From: Ifrita kowaldi
Lineage: Eukaryota > Chordata > Aves > Passeriformes > Cinclosomatidae
Length of the DNA: 64,000 bases
NCBI GenBank assembly: GCA_013398055.1
Contig: VZRS01008360.1
Span: forward strand, 310,001 to 374,000
Direction of reading: 5' to 3'
Part shown: piece by piece, positions 25,510 through 37,879 of the stretch
Layout of the letters: each line of letters opens with the position of its first letter
Numbering within the stretch: position 1 is the stretch's first letter
Program-made: the position numbers and the translations under genes
The notes under the pieces: model-generated
Database searches by the model: none
The model's input: only the letters and a program-made list of their open reading frames with translations
What the model was told of the DNA's origin: nothing

Positions 25510-28500
25510 GTGGCAGTAGACAATGCTGCATGGCTTCACAGCTCTGTCTCGGACTGTTCAGCCACCCCTCCCTCAGCTTTACCAGTCACTGGACCCGAGT
25601 TATTTTGAGTTCACGCATGTGCAAATACAAGGCTGGCATCCTGAGCTGCCTGCTCTGCGGATGAACCGAGGCAGACAAGACTGGTTCAATAGGAATCTCA
25701 ATCAGGCATCAGGTGAAAACACCCATCAGCACATCCATTTACACATAATTTGCAGAACAAAGGCCCTGGAATTAGTAATCCCTAAAGCAATACAATACTT
25801 GCCCAGTATCTGGCTAAACCCTCCGGGAAAGTAAAATTAGCAAAGCTGCAATTCCAACGAATATAAACTGGAGGCACTGGAGGGGCAGGGGAGGAGCCTG
25901 TGACTAGTAGTAAAGCACCAGAAGTATAAATGGAATTAATTTCTCCACTCCTAGAACATAGCTCAGTGATGAAGGGATAGGGAAGATGAAAATCTCAGGA
26001 GGAGCTTCAAGAGGCCACACCTTACTGGCCATAAAAAAAGTCTTCTGTTTTAAAGAAATGCACAAGAATTATAGTGCTACATTTATCTTTGTCTATCTTT
26101 TTAATCAAAACCAAAATATCATGCTTTGTTCTTCTGGGACAAACGTAAGTGTGTTCATATATGTGTGTATTTTAGTAATTTATACAGAACTAATCCAGTG
26201 TTGTGATGAGAAATGCACATTACATTTAAATGAGCAAAGGGAATAGCAAAGAAAACAGATGAATCCCATTACAGGTGTCTGTGAGGAAGAGAATACCGAT
26301 GTGAAGCTCCAGTTTGAGAATTTTAACAGCTGTCAACATTAAAATACCCCAGTGGGAATTAGAAGAGTAAAGCCTTTAACAAATCTTGCAGGTTACTGAT
26401 GTTTGGCCTGTGCATCCACAGAGGGTTGAAATTAATGGAGCAAGGTTTAAACTCAGTCAGTGGTTTAGGATAATTTTGTATTCTGGTAAAACTCATCTTC
26501 ATCACCCAGAATGAATGCCTGTCTTTTACCAAGAGAAATCTAGTAAATGTAGCATTTTCAACCTTCTGAATGCTCACACCAATATATGCAACCAGAGGAC
26601 CAAAAGTACTGTCTCACTCTTAAATGTGGCAAGATTTAAATTGTAAGCTACCGGTAGCTTGCTATTCACTTGCTTTAGTTACCCCACTAGAAGTGTGAGC
26701 AAGGTTCAATAATAGAGCATACAAGAATGTTCAATGAACTTAATTTCTGTTAATTACAAAAAAAAACCCAACCAGAAGCTCTCCTTAAGAAGAGATAATT
26801 GTCTTGTTTACAGACATATTTGCCTTATGTTTATCCTCACTGCTATGAAACATCTTTTCTTACCTTCACACAAGTGCTCTCCAAAGTTCCAGCATTTGTG
26901 CCAAGAACTACTACGTGGCTTTCTGCAATATGAAGCACTATACTCAATATTCAAACAGAAAATAAACACTAGAGGGTCCAAACTACAGCAGGATTTGGCT
27001 TTCAAGATTCAGAGATGCTTGGATTTTAATACTTGATTAACTTACTTCGGTATTTGAAACTATACCCATGATTCTCAAAACTTCTGTAAATAATGGACAC
27101 TTCAGACTGAGAGCTTCCATCTGCTCTGGTAACAAAGAATTTTCTTTCCAGTCACTTGGTAAAAAAGGATTCTGATATTGTGTTCTTCTTCTATTCATTG
27201 ATCTATCCAGGTAATTTTCAATTAGTAAATAATTACAGGTCCAAGAAGACATAATGCTTATTTACAGTTTTGCAACCCATTAGAATACTCATTGCAGAAC
27301 AAAATGAGACCCTCCTGTGCTCACTTGTCCTTAAAAGAAAAATTATAGAAATAAAAATAATAATAGAAAAATATTTTAAAGCAGTTGATGTTAATGTCTT
27401 TGTGAGAGAAGGAAAGAGTAGCTTTCACTTTCCATGCCAAAGGTGATAAACTACTCCACTGGTAAAGTCAAGCCTGTTAATTGTTATTTTGAAGGTTATT
27501 CACAACTATTGCAAATGCAGGGCCATTTTCAATCACTTGCAATAAAAGGGATGTCTAAAACACATATCCAGAAACGGGTTAAGAAACGTCATACAAATGA
27601 AAGGTAATGTGCACACACTCATAAAATCTCACATTTGAATCCAGAAATATCAGTGTTGTAAACTGGTATTTAAAGTTCAGCATTTTTAAAACATAATAGA
27701 ACTTTTGTAAAATAACATATTTTTCTAATTTTCAACCATCTAAGTGAGCAAGAAAAACTGGTCCAAGAGAGACTCTCTTCCTAGAGTCTACCTTCTGCAA
27801 TGAAATCTCAACTATGGTTAAAACCTGTTTTTTAGCTAACTACAATACAACACAATAGTATTTGGCTAAGCCTGCAGATCTCCAGGGATTATTAACCCTT
27901 TGCTAGTAAATGTAACCTTTAAATTAGATTTTTGCAGACTGAGGAAAGCAGAAAAGAAAACATCGGAATGAAGATCTAAGATGAATAGAGCACTACTCTA
28001 ATTTCTTAAATGAGGCAAACCTATCCAGTGGCTGGAGCACAGGAAGCACGTGCTACTCATCCCAAAGTTTTCTGAAGGTTGAGTGAAAACAGACTACCTC
28101 TTGCAGCACTAACTCATCAACTGCCATGGGGAAATCTGCTTAAGTACAGACTGCTGGGGATGGTTTGCAGTGTGTACTTTTCAGAATGTTGCTAGAGAAA
28201 TGAGGCAATTACAAGCTTATTTGAAAAAGAAAGGACCTGACTGTAATTAGGGAAGAAGTGTGCATTAGAGGCTTTTAAAATTTAATTTGGATACCAAATT
28301 ACATCTTATTTCTCTTTCCTTAACAAACAACAACAAAAATCTTATGACCTAAAATAAGCTTCTTTAAAACTTAGAACAGCAGCTATTACTCAGTGGCTGT
28401 ATTGTACTATCACCCTGAAAATACCACCCAATGAAGTCTTACTGTACTTGCCCTACAAATATATGAACCAATCCCTACCCTAAAGAGTTTGTAGTTTGTA

Positions 28501-31500
28501 TGTTACAAAGTCTAATTATAGTGTGAGCATAAACCACAAACCCTCCTACAAGTGGCAAAAATCTGAAAAATCAAGATAATTACAACCCTTGCTCATCCTG
28601 ATTTTTGAGGCTATTTTTAGGTATAGGCTGATGTGCTCTGAGCTTTTTTATATTTGCATTAAGTCCTCTGTGATTCCCCCTCTGAAATGTGTGCATATGC
28701 TGAGTCCATGTGAGATGCTACCACTGGCGCTTGTCAGAAGAATTAAATCCCTCTCAAGCTTGTTTACAGCTCAGCACTTGTCATACTGCTCCCCTGAGCT
28801 TCATGCCTGGTTGGGTTTTTTCTTTCTCTTTGGCTTTGTGAAAGATTTAATTTCTTTTTTGTTTATGTGTATACTTACACTTGCAGGTGCAGAAAAGAAA
28901 AAAATCACTGTACCCAGATGTTTTGAAGCTGCAGTAGCATACATACAGCTGAAATTAAGGAGAAAAACTGTAGCAGATAAAATCAACTTTCTCATACATT
29001 CTATAGCATATTTAATAAACCTATCATGTTTCATTGACAAGAGGACTCTCAAATTCCATTTTAGGAAGATCAGAATATTTTACAGTTGTTTTCTTCGCCC
29101 TTTTGCAAAGAGCTTTTTAACATCTGAAGATGGTCCAATTACTCCTATCTTCAGTTTCATTAATATCCTCTTGTAATGGTTACAGACTCCATCACCACTA
29201 CAGCTACTGCAAACCAAGCTATCTTAGCCCATTACTGAGTTTGTTGAAACTCAGAGAGTTTTACCCAAATTTTCACTAATAATTTGAAAATTATATTGTA
29301 TTGTTAAAACAAACAAACAACAACAAAAAAACCCTAAACAACCCTCTTGCTTCTGTAGTAATAGGAGAAGTCGTTGTCTGGATTGCCTGTAGGGACTCCG
29401 GTTCTGATCTCTCATATCACATCCAGTTAAGCATGTCTCTGTTTCACAACTGCCACAGGTTAACCCCGCAATTCACTTACCCCACCACATACTGCAGCAG
29501 TCCATAAAAGGGTGAAAATACTAGGGAGCTGTGGCTTCATAGGCACCTACTGAAGCCATCCCTCTACAACACAGAAGCTTGTCTGCTTCACCTTCACAGC
29601 AGCTGCAGGCAGAGCCTTTCCCAGGCAGTAGAAGGGCTGCTCATACCTTTGCTCCAGCTCAGCACCTGCATGGAGAACCTTTTCACATGAATGGTCCCAG
29701 TCAATTCAGTTTATTCACACAACTATGTGTGGAACAAAAGAATTCTTCTGTGAACTTTTTTTGGATCAACTTTTACCTTTTGACTTTTCTAGTCATGCAC
29801 AATGTGCAACACAGAACTTGCTGATGATGGGAATAACAAAAATATAAGCATCTGAAGCAGAACCCGCTGGAATTTTAAAGGGCACTCTTGTGAAACCTAA
29901 ACAGATGAATCTGCTTTTCTTTTTAGCTGTTTTCAGCTTCAGTAACTTCCCCTCGAGCTCCACTGGACACTATGTGGAAGAGCCTGATCAATGGTTCTGT
30001 GACATGACCTCTACAATCGCAGCATTCTACAATCACATTGGGGAAGTAAATTTTTTTACTTTTATACCCAAGTATTTGTTGGGTTTTCTCTGGATTTCCA
30101 GCAAGCATAAACGTTTCCTGCTCTGCATGTTCAGCAGGGTAAATGAGACCCTAGTGGATAATACAGGTGAGGTGCAGAAAGTACTTTTTACCTCCCCTGA
30201 GCCAGATATTGCAATGATATATATTTCACTTGATGGACAGGAACTATGTTTGGACCAAGTGAACTTTGTCAATTACTGATCTTTAACTAATTGGTGTACA
30301 TTATACTCAAGACTATCAGTTTACAGTCAGGTCAAATCTTTGTGCTGTGAAGTGGCTGGTAGCAGTTTTGTCAGATGCTGCACAGAATCTCATGTTTCTT
30401 GATAGATATGTCTACTCTCATTAACCAAACTCATTAAATAAAAGATTAAAAGTAGAAGCATTTTGCTTGTACATGTTCTATATTCCACTCACAGTGAAGT
30501 TCCCATTTGCTGCTGCTTTTTATTGATCTTTTATTGCAATGAGGCATCTTGATAATCCAATGACACTCTTTGTTAGGTGCTTTGTATTTTCTCTGGAGAT
30601 TCTGTTCAGAATTCCTATCAGCTTTATCATCGCCTATAAGGAAGAGAATATGGCTGTTATTGCAGGGAGTCAGTTCAGAGTAGATATATGTTACCCACTC
30701 TAATTACAGACAAGCAAAAGACTGACCTTCTAAATGTTTTTTTCATAGCTCCCTCTCCTTGTTCCATGTATGTTTTGCAGGGTAACATCCATATAAAACA
30801 GATGAGACCAAGAAATTCTCATAACAGTGCAAGTAGATTGTAAGCTCTCTCAAACAATACCTTTTTTTGATGGAAAGAACCAACACATTTGTAAAGACTG
30901 TGTAAACACATTAAATAAAGAATACATTAATATAAGCCACTAATTATGTGAGAGGACAACTGATATAATTTTTATTACTGGCAAAATACAAATGGCAGTT
31001 AAGAGGCAATAATATGTTAAAAGCTTCCAAGATAGCACTGCTGAACAGCAGTTCCCTAATGCACTTAAATCACTCAGTGATAGCTTGGAGTCAGGAAGAG
31101 GTCCACTTCTATGCAGAATTCTTTTTAATTTTATTTCATTTCAGCAATGAATAAACCTTCACATATATACCAGTACCCATGAATCAACTGTACTACGAAG
31201 GGCCAGCTTTATCCTGGTGGAAGTGCACAAACCTAGCAACAGTTTGAGAGGCACAGCTGTCCTGGACAGGAACAATGCTTTCCAGAGCCCTTAGGGAGCC
31301 CTGCTTCCTTACTGCACATCTCACCTGCTTTTGTGGAGAGTGGAGATGAAATCCCATTTCCCTCCACTGAGTAGCTCACCTAGTCAGAAGCGTGCTTGGA
31401 TTAGCGAGATGCTCTAATTCAAGTATACTGGCAATTTTAGAACAATCTGTTTAGACAACTTTTTACTCAACAGCCTCAGGATTGCTGCTGAAGTCTCCTC

Positions 31501-33558
31501 ATTTTTAACGTGATAAAAAGCAAGATCGCCTTTGCGTTTTATTACTCTGTTCAGGTACACCAGGGAAAAGAAAACCAAGTTATGTCTTCATTATAGTTGC
31601 ACATAAACAACTGTGTGTGTGTACACAAAAAAGAGTAATGGGAATGCAGGAACAGTCCAACGTAGCTAAGACTTCACCTGACTTCCTATACTGCCACCAT
31701 TTATCTATCAAGTTCAGTGTTTCCAAAGTTTTTCTTTAAGGCTGAATTATTCTTACTTACTCATAGTACTGGGATTCATTTTGACTCCCTCTAGTCTGTC
31801 CCGCTTAAATGATATCTAACAAATACACTGGATTTCATTAAACAAACTGAGAAATGATATTATGTGCCATCAGCTTGCTAGCCCCAAGAAGTAGTGAAGT
31901 CTTTCCAAGAAGATTAGGTGGAAAGACAAATCTCACCTGAAAACCTGAGAAACTGGTACACAAAATTCAATCCTCATTTCAGGCAGTAAACACACAGGTA
32001 ATTTAAATACATCCAATTTGAAAACTATTGAGCATTCATTTTCCAATTCTACAGCATTAAAAGAGAGGACAACAAGGGCTTCAATTTGTTGCTAGAATAT
32101 CATGACAGATCCATATGAAAAACTCACAAGAGGCTGTAAGAACAGACCTGCAGGTGATTTTCCTTTAGTCAAAAGGATTAATTCTTAATTACACTATTTA
32201 TGAGCAAAACATATGAAGGTTATATTTTCAAGGCTACCACACTGTCAGCATGAGACAACTTCCTTTTTTTATACTGAGAAACCAGTATATTCACAAAAGT
32301 TTTTTGGGAAAATAGCTCTTTTGACTTAAATCCCTAACACTAAGACTTTAGTGAACTAAAGTATGAAATGCAGTTTCTTTACATTAGATTCATAACATAA
32401 GCAACTTAGTAATACTGCTTTAAAATGGAGAATTGCTTGCTGAAAAGCTACTGGTTTTGATCATGGACTTGATCATATTTTGGCCAGATTATAGCCCACA
32501 CATGTAATTTGAGCATTCAATTTTTTTAATATGAAGATAAATTTGCCCAAACATAAATGCAGATATAGGTGTAACATCAGTTATCTTCCTGGTTGTCAGA
32601 AAAAACAGCCTCTCTGATATAATGGTTTCAATAGTAAAAAGCCCCTCAACACACCCAGCACATTTTTATGTCAGTAAACACATTAGCTTTATAATACCCT
32701 GAAGGCACAACTACATTCACCTCCCTCAAAGTAAGTGTTTCACAGATAAACATTTTCCACTTTTTTTGTTTTCTTTAATCTGGTGCAAAAAGGAAATATC
32801 AGCTTTACAAGGTTCATTTGGGTCAATGAAGTGACTGAATAAAAAAATTTAATTAGTTGTCTTAGAGCTACAACAGTGATCCAAAACTCAAAGGAACTCT
32901 CTGCATAGTATCTGTAAACTAATATGAAATACCAGTCAACATACTTTCCCTTTCAGCATGGAAATAGTTGGGAAGATTAGAGTTAAAATCCTGCATAAAA
33001 ACATAACATTCAAAGGAGATAACATGCCAGCCTTCATTAACAAACTGAGAACTGTCCTTTTGAACTACATTGAAACTGGAATAAACATTTTATTAAAAGC
33101 AAAAATCATTCAATGTAACCATAACCATACTTACCATTTTTTTTTATTAAGGGCATATGAAGCATACATCAAAATATACAGGATGCAAGTAGACAAAGTA
33201 CGTTCACAAGCTGCAAAAATGAACACTAATGAAAGCAAAGAGAACAGTTAGGTATAAATTTGCCGTACACAAAAATTTCTAAGTGGTCTGTAACAAAATT
33301 CTGCTGTGACAATCTATGGTCACAGTCTTTAGTGGAATATTTGTATATCCAACAACATAAAAAAGTAACTGCTTTCTGCACGCCAGCATATAAATAACAA
33401 TGCTTAATGCCTGCAGAAAAGCTTTAAGATCCTTTATTTAAGGTTTTGCAGAATACAAGCATTACTCAAGATTCTTTACCCTGACCTTTAGTTTCTGATT
33501 TCTTCTATAAGTAAAGCACCACAGAAATGAGATTTAACATGTATTGCCCAGGGTTCTT

Positions 33559-33574
33559 CTCTCTCTCTCTCTCT
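33559..33574. repeat. (CT)8 microsatellite
   Basis: Eight uninterrupted CT dinucleotides. Confidence 0.9.
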
Positions 33575-34780
33575 GCTCCAGGAAAAGAAAAATAGACATA
33601 TATTGTTATAAAAACTTTCTTGTTTAAAATACATCGCTCAATACTTGGAATTCAGTATGTGCTACAATCGGATTTTTTTTTCCTGTGTTTACTCAGCCAC
33701 TCCATTTAGCAAAATCTGAACCACAGGTCAACCAAAGCTTCTCTCCCAAGCTGCACAAGGTAAACAGACACTGGTTGCACTTGAGGAAGATCCAAGTGAC
33801 TGAACGTTCACTGATCATCATGATGATTCCTGTTTTCCATTAAATGTCAATAATGTAGACAGCATGCACATGGCACATGACTTCCCTAAAAATAAGCACT
33901 ATATAAGCAATCTGCAATGATTATTCAAGCAAGTATGATAAAGCTCTTGAGATGAGGGGAAAGAGTTATTCTACTATGGACACCAAGAATTAAGTGACTG
34001 TTTTTTGGTAAGGCAATGAAAACTGGAGGTGAAATGTCTTCCCCAGTACAAAAATAGAGGTGACACTGTAAAAACTAGATGGCTGGATGGAAAAACAACT
34101 TTTAAATTACTCAGAAACACCAAACTGAATCATGTGAAGTTATGTTCAATTAACTGAAAATGCATTAATGAAACTTGATCCTCCAGAGCAGCTTCCACCA
34201 AAAGTGTCAATTTAACTTATCTCAGGGAAACCTCCCAAATAACATGATAGAAATTAATCCTTGTACTTGTGCAGTTTCCTACAGTGTTTATGGAGCAAAT
34301 CAACTACTTCATATAGGAAAAATACTAATGAATTTTAGTTTTTCTCTTCACAAAAATGCCATGCCAGTGTTTTCATTATATACCTTCCTTGCCTATGAAG
34401 AGTTATCTGATGCTCTTGCTAGAACAATTGAGTTCCTTCACCTCTTCCTTCAGAAGGACCAGAAGATATTTGAGTGGTTTGTACCTAACACTACCCTTTG
34501 CATAGGCATTGTCAACATGGTTTGAAACGAACAATGCTTTATATAATAAGCATCTGAGATGATCAAGATATAGTTCTGCCAAATATGCAGATTTTTAACT
34601 TTGAGTTCTATTTTCCACCTTTTCTCAACACCATGTGGCCAAATCCTTCCAAATTCTTGTTAAAATGGTAAATGTTTAAAAAATTTAATTGCATAATAAA
34701 AGACAAATGTGAGGAAATTACAAGCATCGCAACTGGTTCCAGCTGAACTTAATCTTTTCTAACACCACATATCAGAGCAT

Positions 34781-34800
34781 TATATTATATATATATATAA
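34781..34800. repeat. (TA)n microsatellite
   Basis: A short run of alternating T and A with one interruption (TATATTATATATATATATAA). Confidence 0.85.
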
Positions 34801-36294
34801 TTTGCATGGAAGATCATCAACCAGATTACAAATACTACAGATTTCCCTGGCTTTCAACACAGATGCATTCAGGAATTCCCTTGGTAACATACACATCCAG
34901 TTTTGTAGCTGATAAAGTGCTTTAAACTGCATAAAATAAAGCATCGCAATGAGTAATCTTCCATGTGTAAAAGCATGAAGACATCAGACTGGTTAACCAA
35001 AACACTATTTAATGATTTCACTAAAATCTTTAAAAAACAAAAGAATAATGCAACTTATTCTTCTCAGCTTTTTCATGTGTCGTGGTATTTGAAGTTCTTC
35101 AAGTGACAGATCTCAAAGAGCTGTGAGTACGTAAACCATTCCACTTTTCTTTTTTAAACGTCTTCTACACATGCATGGATGACAATGAAGATGCAGTCCA
35201 AAATTTAAATCATACATCTCTTTAGAGCTTGAAGGAACTTTTGAGGCTGTTGAGATCTGGTTTATTTAGAGGCTCCAATAGTAAGCTGGATGGTCTCTAG
35301 ATTTTAATACTGTTAGACTCACTTAGCAGCTGAGCTTGGTGAACTTAAGAGGACAGAGGAAACTTCAGTTGCAGGCTGATGGGCCAGAAAAGTATCTGTA
35401 TAGTCTGCAAAGGGTTAGCACATCATATCACAATACACAGGTACAAAAAATGTTTATGCATAGGCACTTGCTCATTTAATTCTAAAATTAACAAACAAAC
35501 AAACAACCAAAAACTAACAAAAATCCCCAATGAAACATACATCTCAATTTCACAATATTGAAGTTACTTATTTTTTGGGAACTGCCACTACATCTTTTTT
35601 AAAAATGGGAGAAAGCTATGCCCAAAGTTCCCGGCTGAGCATAAAATTATACACAAAGACAAATTTTTGTTGCAAATATTTACTCAAAAAGTAATAATTT
35701 ACAGCAGTTTTAACAGCTGTTCAAAACATTTAACATTCATTAAAAAACAAAACTGTAAGTCAAAAGCACATTCTGAATGTTTCAAATGGAGCAATGAAAT
35801 CAAAAGAGCAAGCTACTGTTAATCATATGCATTCCTAAATCTAGCTAACTAGAAAACAAAAATAACCCCCAAAACAAAAAAAAAACCAAACCAAAACCAG
35901 CAGCCATCTTTCTGTACATAACTTAGACTACAAAAAGTCCTGAAATTGAACTGTACAATTCTACTTTATATGCCCTTGTGTTCTATTTTTAAGTTAGCCA
36001 GTAGCAGCTGCAAAATGGCAGAACGCATGCCAGGTGGTGTTTCCAGTTTGGAGTTTTCCTTATTTTTGCTTAAAACCATTTTTACATTAAACCATACTTT
36101 GGTGTGACTTACAGACCATTCCTATGGGTCTACAGCTAAGAATAATTAAACCAATAGTAAAAGCCTAACAGCTACAGTACTTTCAGCATTATGTCCTACT
36201 TTATACAGTTATGCTTGGTATTTCTGCACAGCCTGCACAGTGAAAACCCCACAAATATATATTTTTATTGTAATAATTTCACTTTCACTGAAAG

Positions 36295-36300
36295 TTTATT
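36295..36300 (-). terminator. ZNF280D: Candidate distal poly(A) signal of ZNF280D
   Basis: TTTATT on the plus strand (AATAAA on the minus), with a second copy at 36264-36269, lies about 950 bases after the stop codon. Which hexamer is used cannot be told: ATTAAA at 37152-37157 and the LTR hexamer at 36513-36518 are closer to the stop. Confidence 0.35.
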
Positions 36301-36386
36301 AAGGTAATTTTACAGCCTGGCAGAATTACACCTGTACAGAGGTGCACAAATTAATATACTTCTGTTTACGTGCTTTTACAGACAGG

Positions 36387-36756
36387 AATGTGACACCAAG
36401 TGTTACTGTTTACCTGCCGGTTCCGTGGGGTCCCGCGAGCTCCCACAGAACCAGAGCAGGTTCAGTAACACGAGTCAGTAACAAAGAGCTGAGAAGGGAA
36501 TCTGCTGTGGCCTTTATTCCAACAGGCGAGCACCTTCACCCATCGAAGGGAGGCGAGCAAATCCAAAGCACAATGGCATACACAGGTTTTTCTCGGGGCT
36601 AGGGGAAGGCGGGGTCAGGGAACAGCAACCAATGGGAGAGCCCCCGGGGGATGGACAAGGGGCTGAGGCCATCAGCCAACCGGAGAGTTTAAACTGGAAT
36701 ACATTAACTTCACAGAATCCTGCAACCTGGAGAAACATCCATGGCAGCCCCAACAC
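36387..36756 (-). mobile_element. Solo LTR of an endogenous retrovirus
   Basis: A GC-rich block of about 370 bases stands out sharply in AT-rich DNA. Read on the minus strand it begins around TGTTGGGGCTGCC, has a CCATTGGT (CCAAT-box) region, a poly(A) signal AATAAA (36513-36518) and ends around GGTGTCACA, which is LTR-like order. A 5-base direct repeat ACAGG flanks it (36382-36386 and 36757-36761). With strict TG...CA ends the element would be 36389-36755 and the repeat would be offset by one to two bases. No primer-binding site or internal coding sequence adjoins it, so it is a solo LTR. It lies in the same orientation as ZNF280D. Confidence 0.72.
36513..36518 (-). terminator. LTR-borne poly(A) signal
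   Basis: AATAAA on the minus strand inside the solo LTR, about 725 bases downstream of the ZNF280D stop codon and in its sense orientation. Confidence 0.5.
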
Positions 36757-37242
36757 ACAGGTGTTCACCGACTACCACAACCAAGTCCCAAGGTTTACAT
36801 TTACCTAAGCTATAACCTTCATTACAAGTGTGCTCCATATCAGCATCAGAAGTGAATTCCTACTCAATCCCCAGTTCAATGATATTCACACTGAAGAATT
36901 TAGAAAAATACTTTTTGGGCGAACAAATCACCTTATCCTGGGCTAGTTAACCATAAAAAAATTAGAATTTATCCCTCTTTTCAAGTATCAACCTAACAAT
37001 ATATCGCATCCAAGAGACAGGAAGATATATTTGAACATGTTACCTTTTTGAAGCCTAATGAATTCAGTCATACATATACATACATGCTATCTCCATATGC
37101 AAACTTCCCTTTGGTGTCTCTTTCTCTTCTCCTCTCCTCCCTTTTAAGCTTTTTAATATTTAGCATCCATGAGCACACTCATCAGGAATGGTCCATGGTA
37201 TTCTTACCGTAGCTTAAAACAAACAATAAAATTAACACAATT
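36757..37242 (-). other. ZNF280D: Proximal 3' UTR of ZNF280D
   Basis: The sequence after the stop codon is AT-rich with no frame of note. An ATTAAA (minus strand, 37152-37157) about 85 bases after the stop is a possible early poly(A) signal. Confidence 0.5.
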
Positions 37243-37879
37243 TCAGCTTGCTTCATTTTCATCTGTCTTGTTTACAGTTGTTTCCATTCTGCTGGGATTG
37301 CTTTCTCTAGAAGTCTCATCTGTTTGTTCAGCAAGCTGTCCCACTTTCTTTGATGAAGGTGTGACATTACCTTTTTGGAGAATTTCAGTAGCTTCATGCT
37401 CTAGTACTTCTGATGGAGTTAAAGGTTCCAAATGAATACTGCCTTGTTCACTTATGTCTGAACTAACAGATTCGAGTTCATCCCTCTTTCTCAAGAACTG
37501 CTCAAAACTGACATCTTCACCCAACGTCAGCTTTAAGTCCCTCACGTTCATTGCTGAAAGTGTAGTTTCATCCAAGGTACTCACTTTAGTCTGCTCATTC
37601 AGGACAACGTCAGCTGAACTTTGGCACGTTTTCATCTCGCTTTCATCATGAATACATTTTTGTCTCTCATCTACTAACTGTTTGTTATTAGCTGAATCAC
37701 AGTATGCTCTTTTCTGATGCAAAGAACTCTTTGAGCTGTTGCCAGGGAGTTCCAAACTAGGAACATTTTCTGTATTTGACAGTGAGGAGTCTTCTTCACT
37801 CTTTTCAACGGATGCAACTTTTTTAGTTTGATTTCTACTGCATTCTTTTGTTTCATCTGAAGAGTCGTGCTCTTGTTTG
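37243..37879 (-). CDS. ZNF280D: ZNF280D terminal coding exon
   Basis: 637 coding bases from a TTGTTTTCAG acceptor to the stop at 37243-37245. It encodes an acidic, Ser-rich tail of 212 residues with no fingers. The conserved block runs from SFEQFLRKRDELESVSSD to the ATEILQKGN segment, and the last residues (KTDENEAS) are variable. Confidence 0.95.

Larger units (their letters stand above)
25510..36240. other. Gene-poor interval, second part
   Basis: No gene can be supported. The interval holds a (CT)n tract at 33559-33574, a (TA)n tract near 34781-34800, and open frames at 28589-29176 (195 codons) and 29890-30279 (129 codons) that match nothing I recognise. The left end of the ZNF280D 3' UTR may reach into the last part. 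Confidence 0.45.

Noticed and set aside
32958..34525. Frames of 97 and 116 codons (32958-33251 and 34175-34525)
   Set aside because: Composition matches AT-rich chance frames; I saw no convincing exon boundaries or homology.
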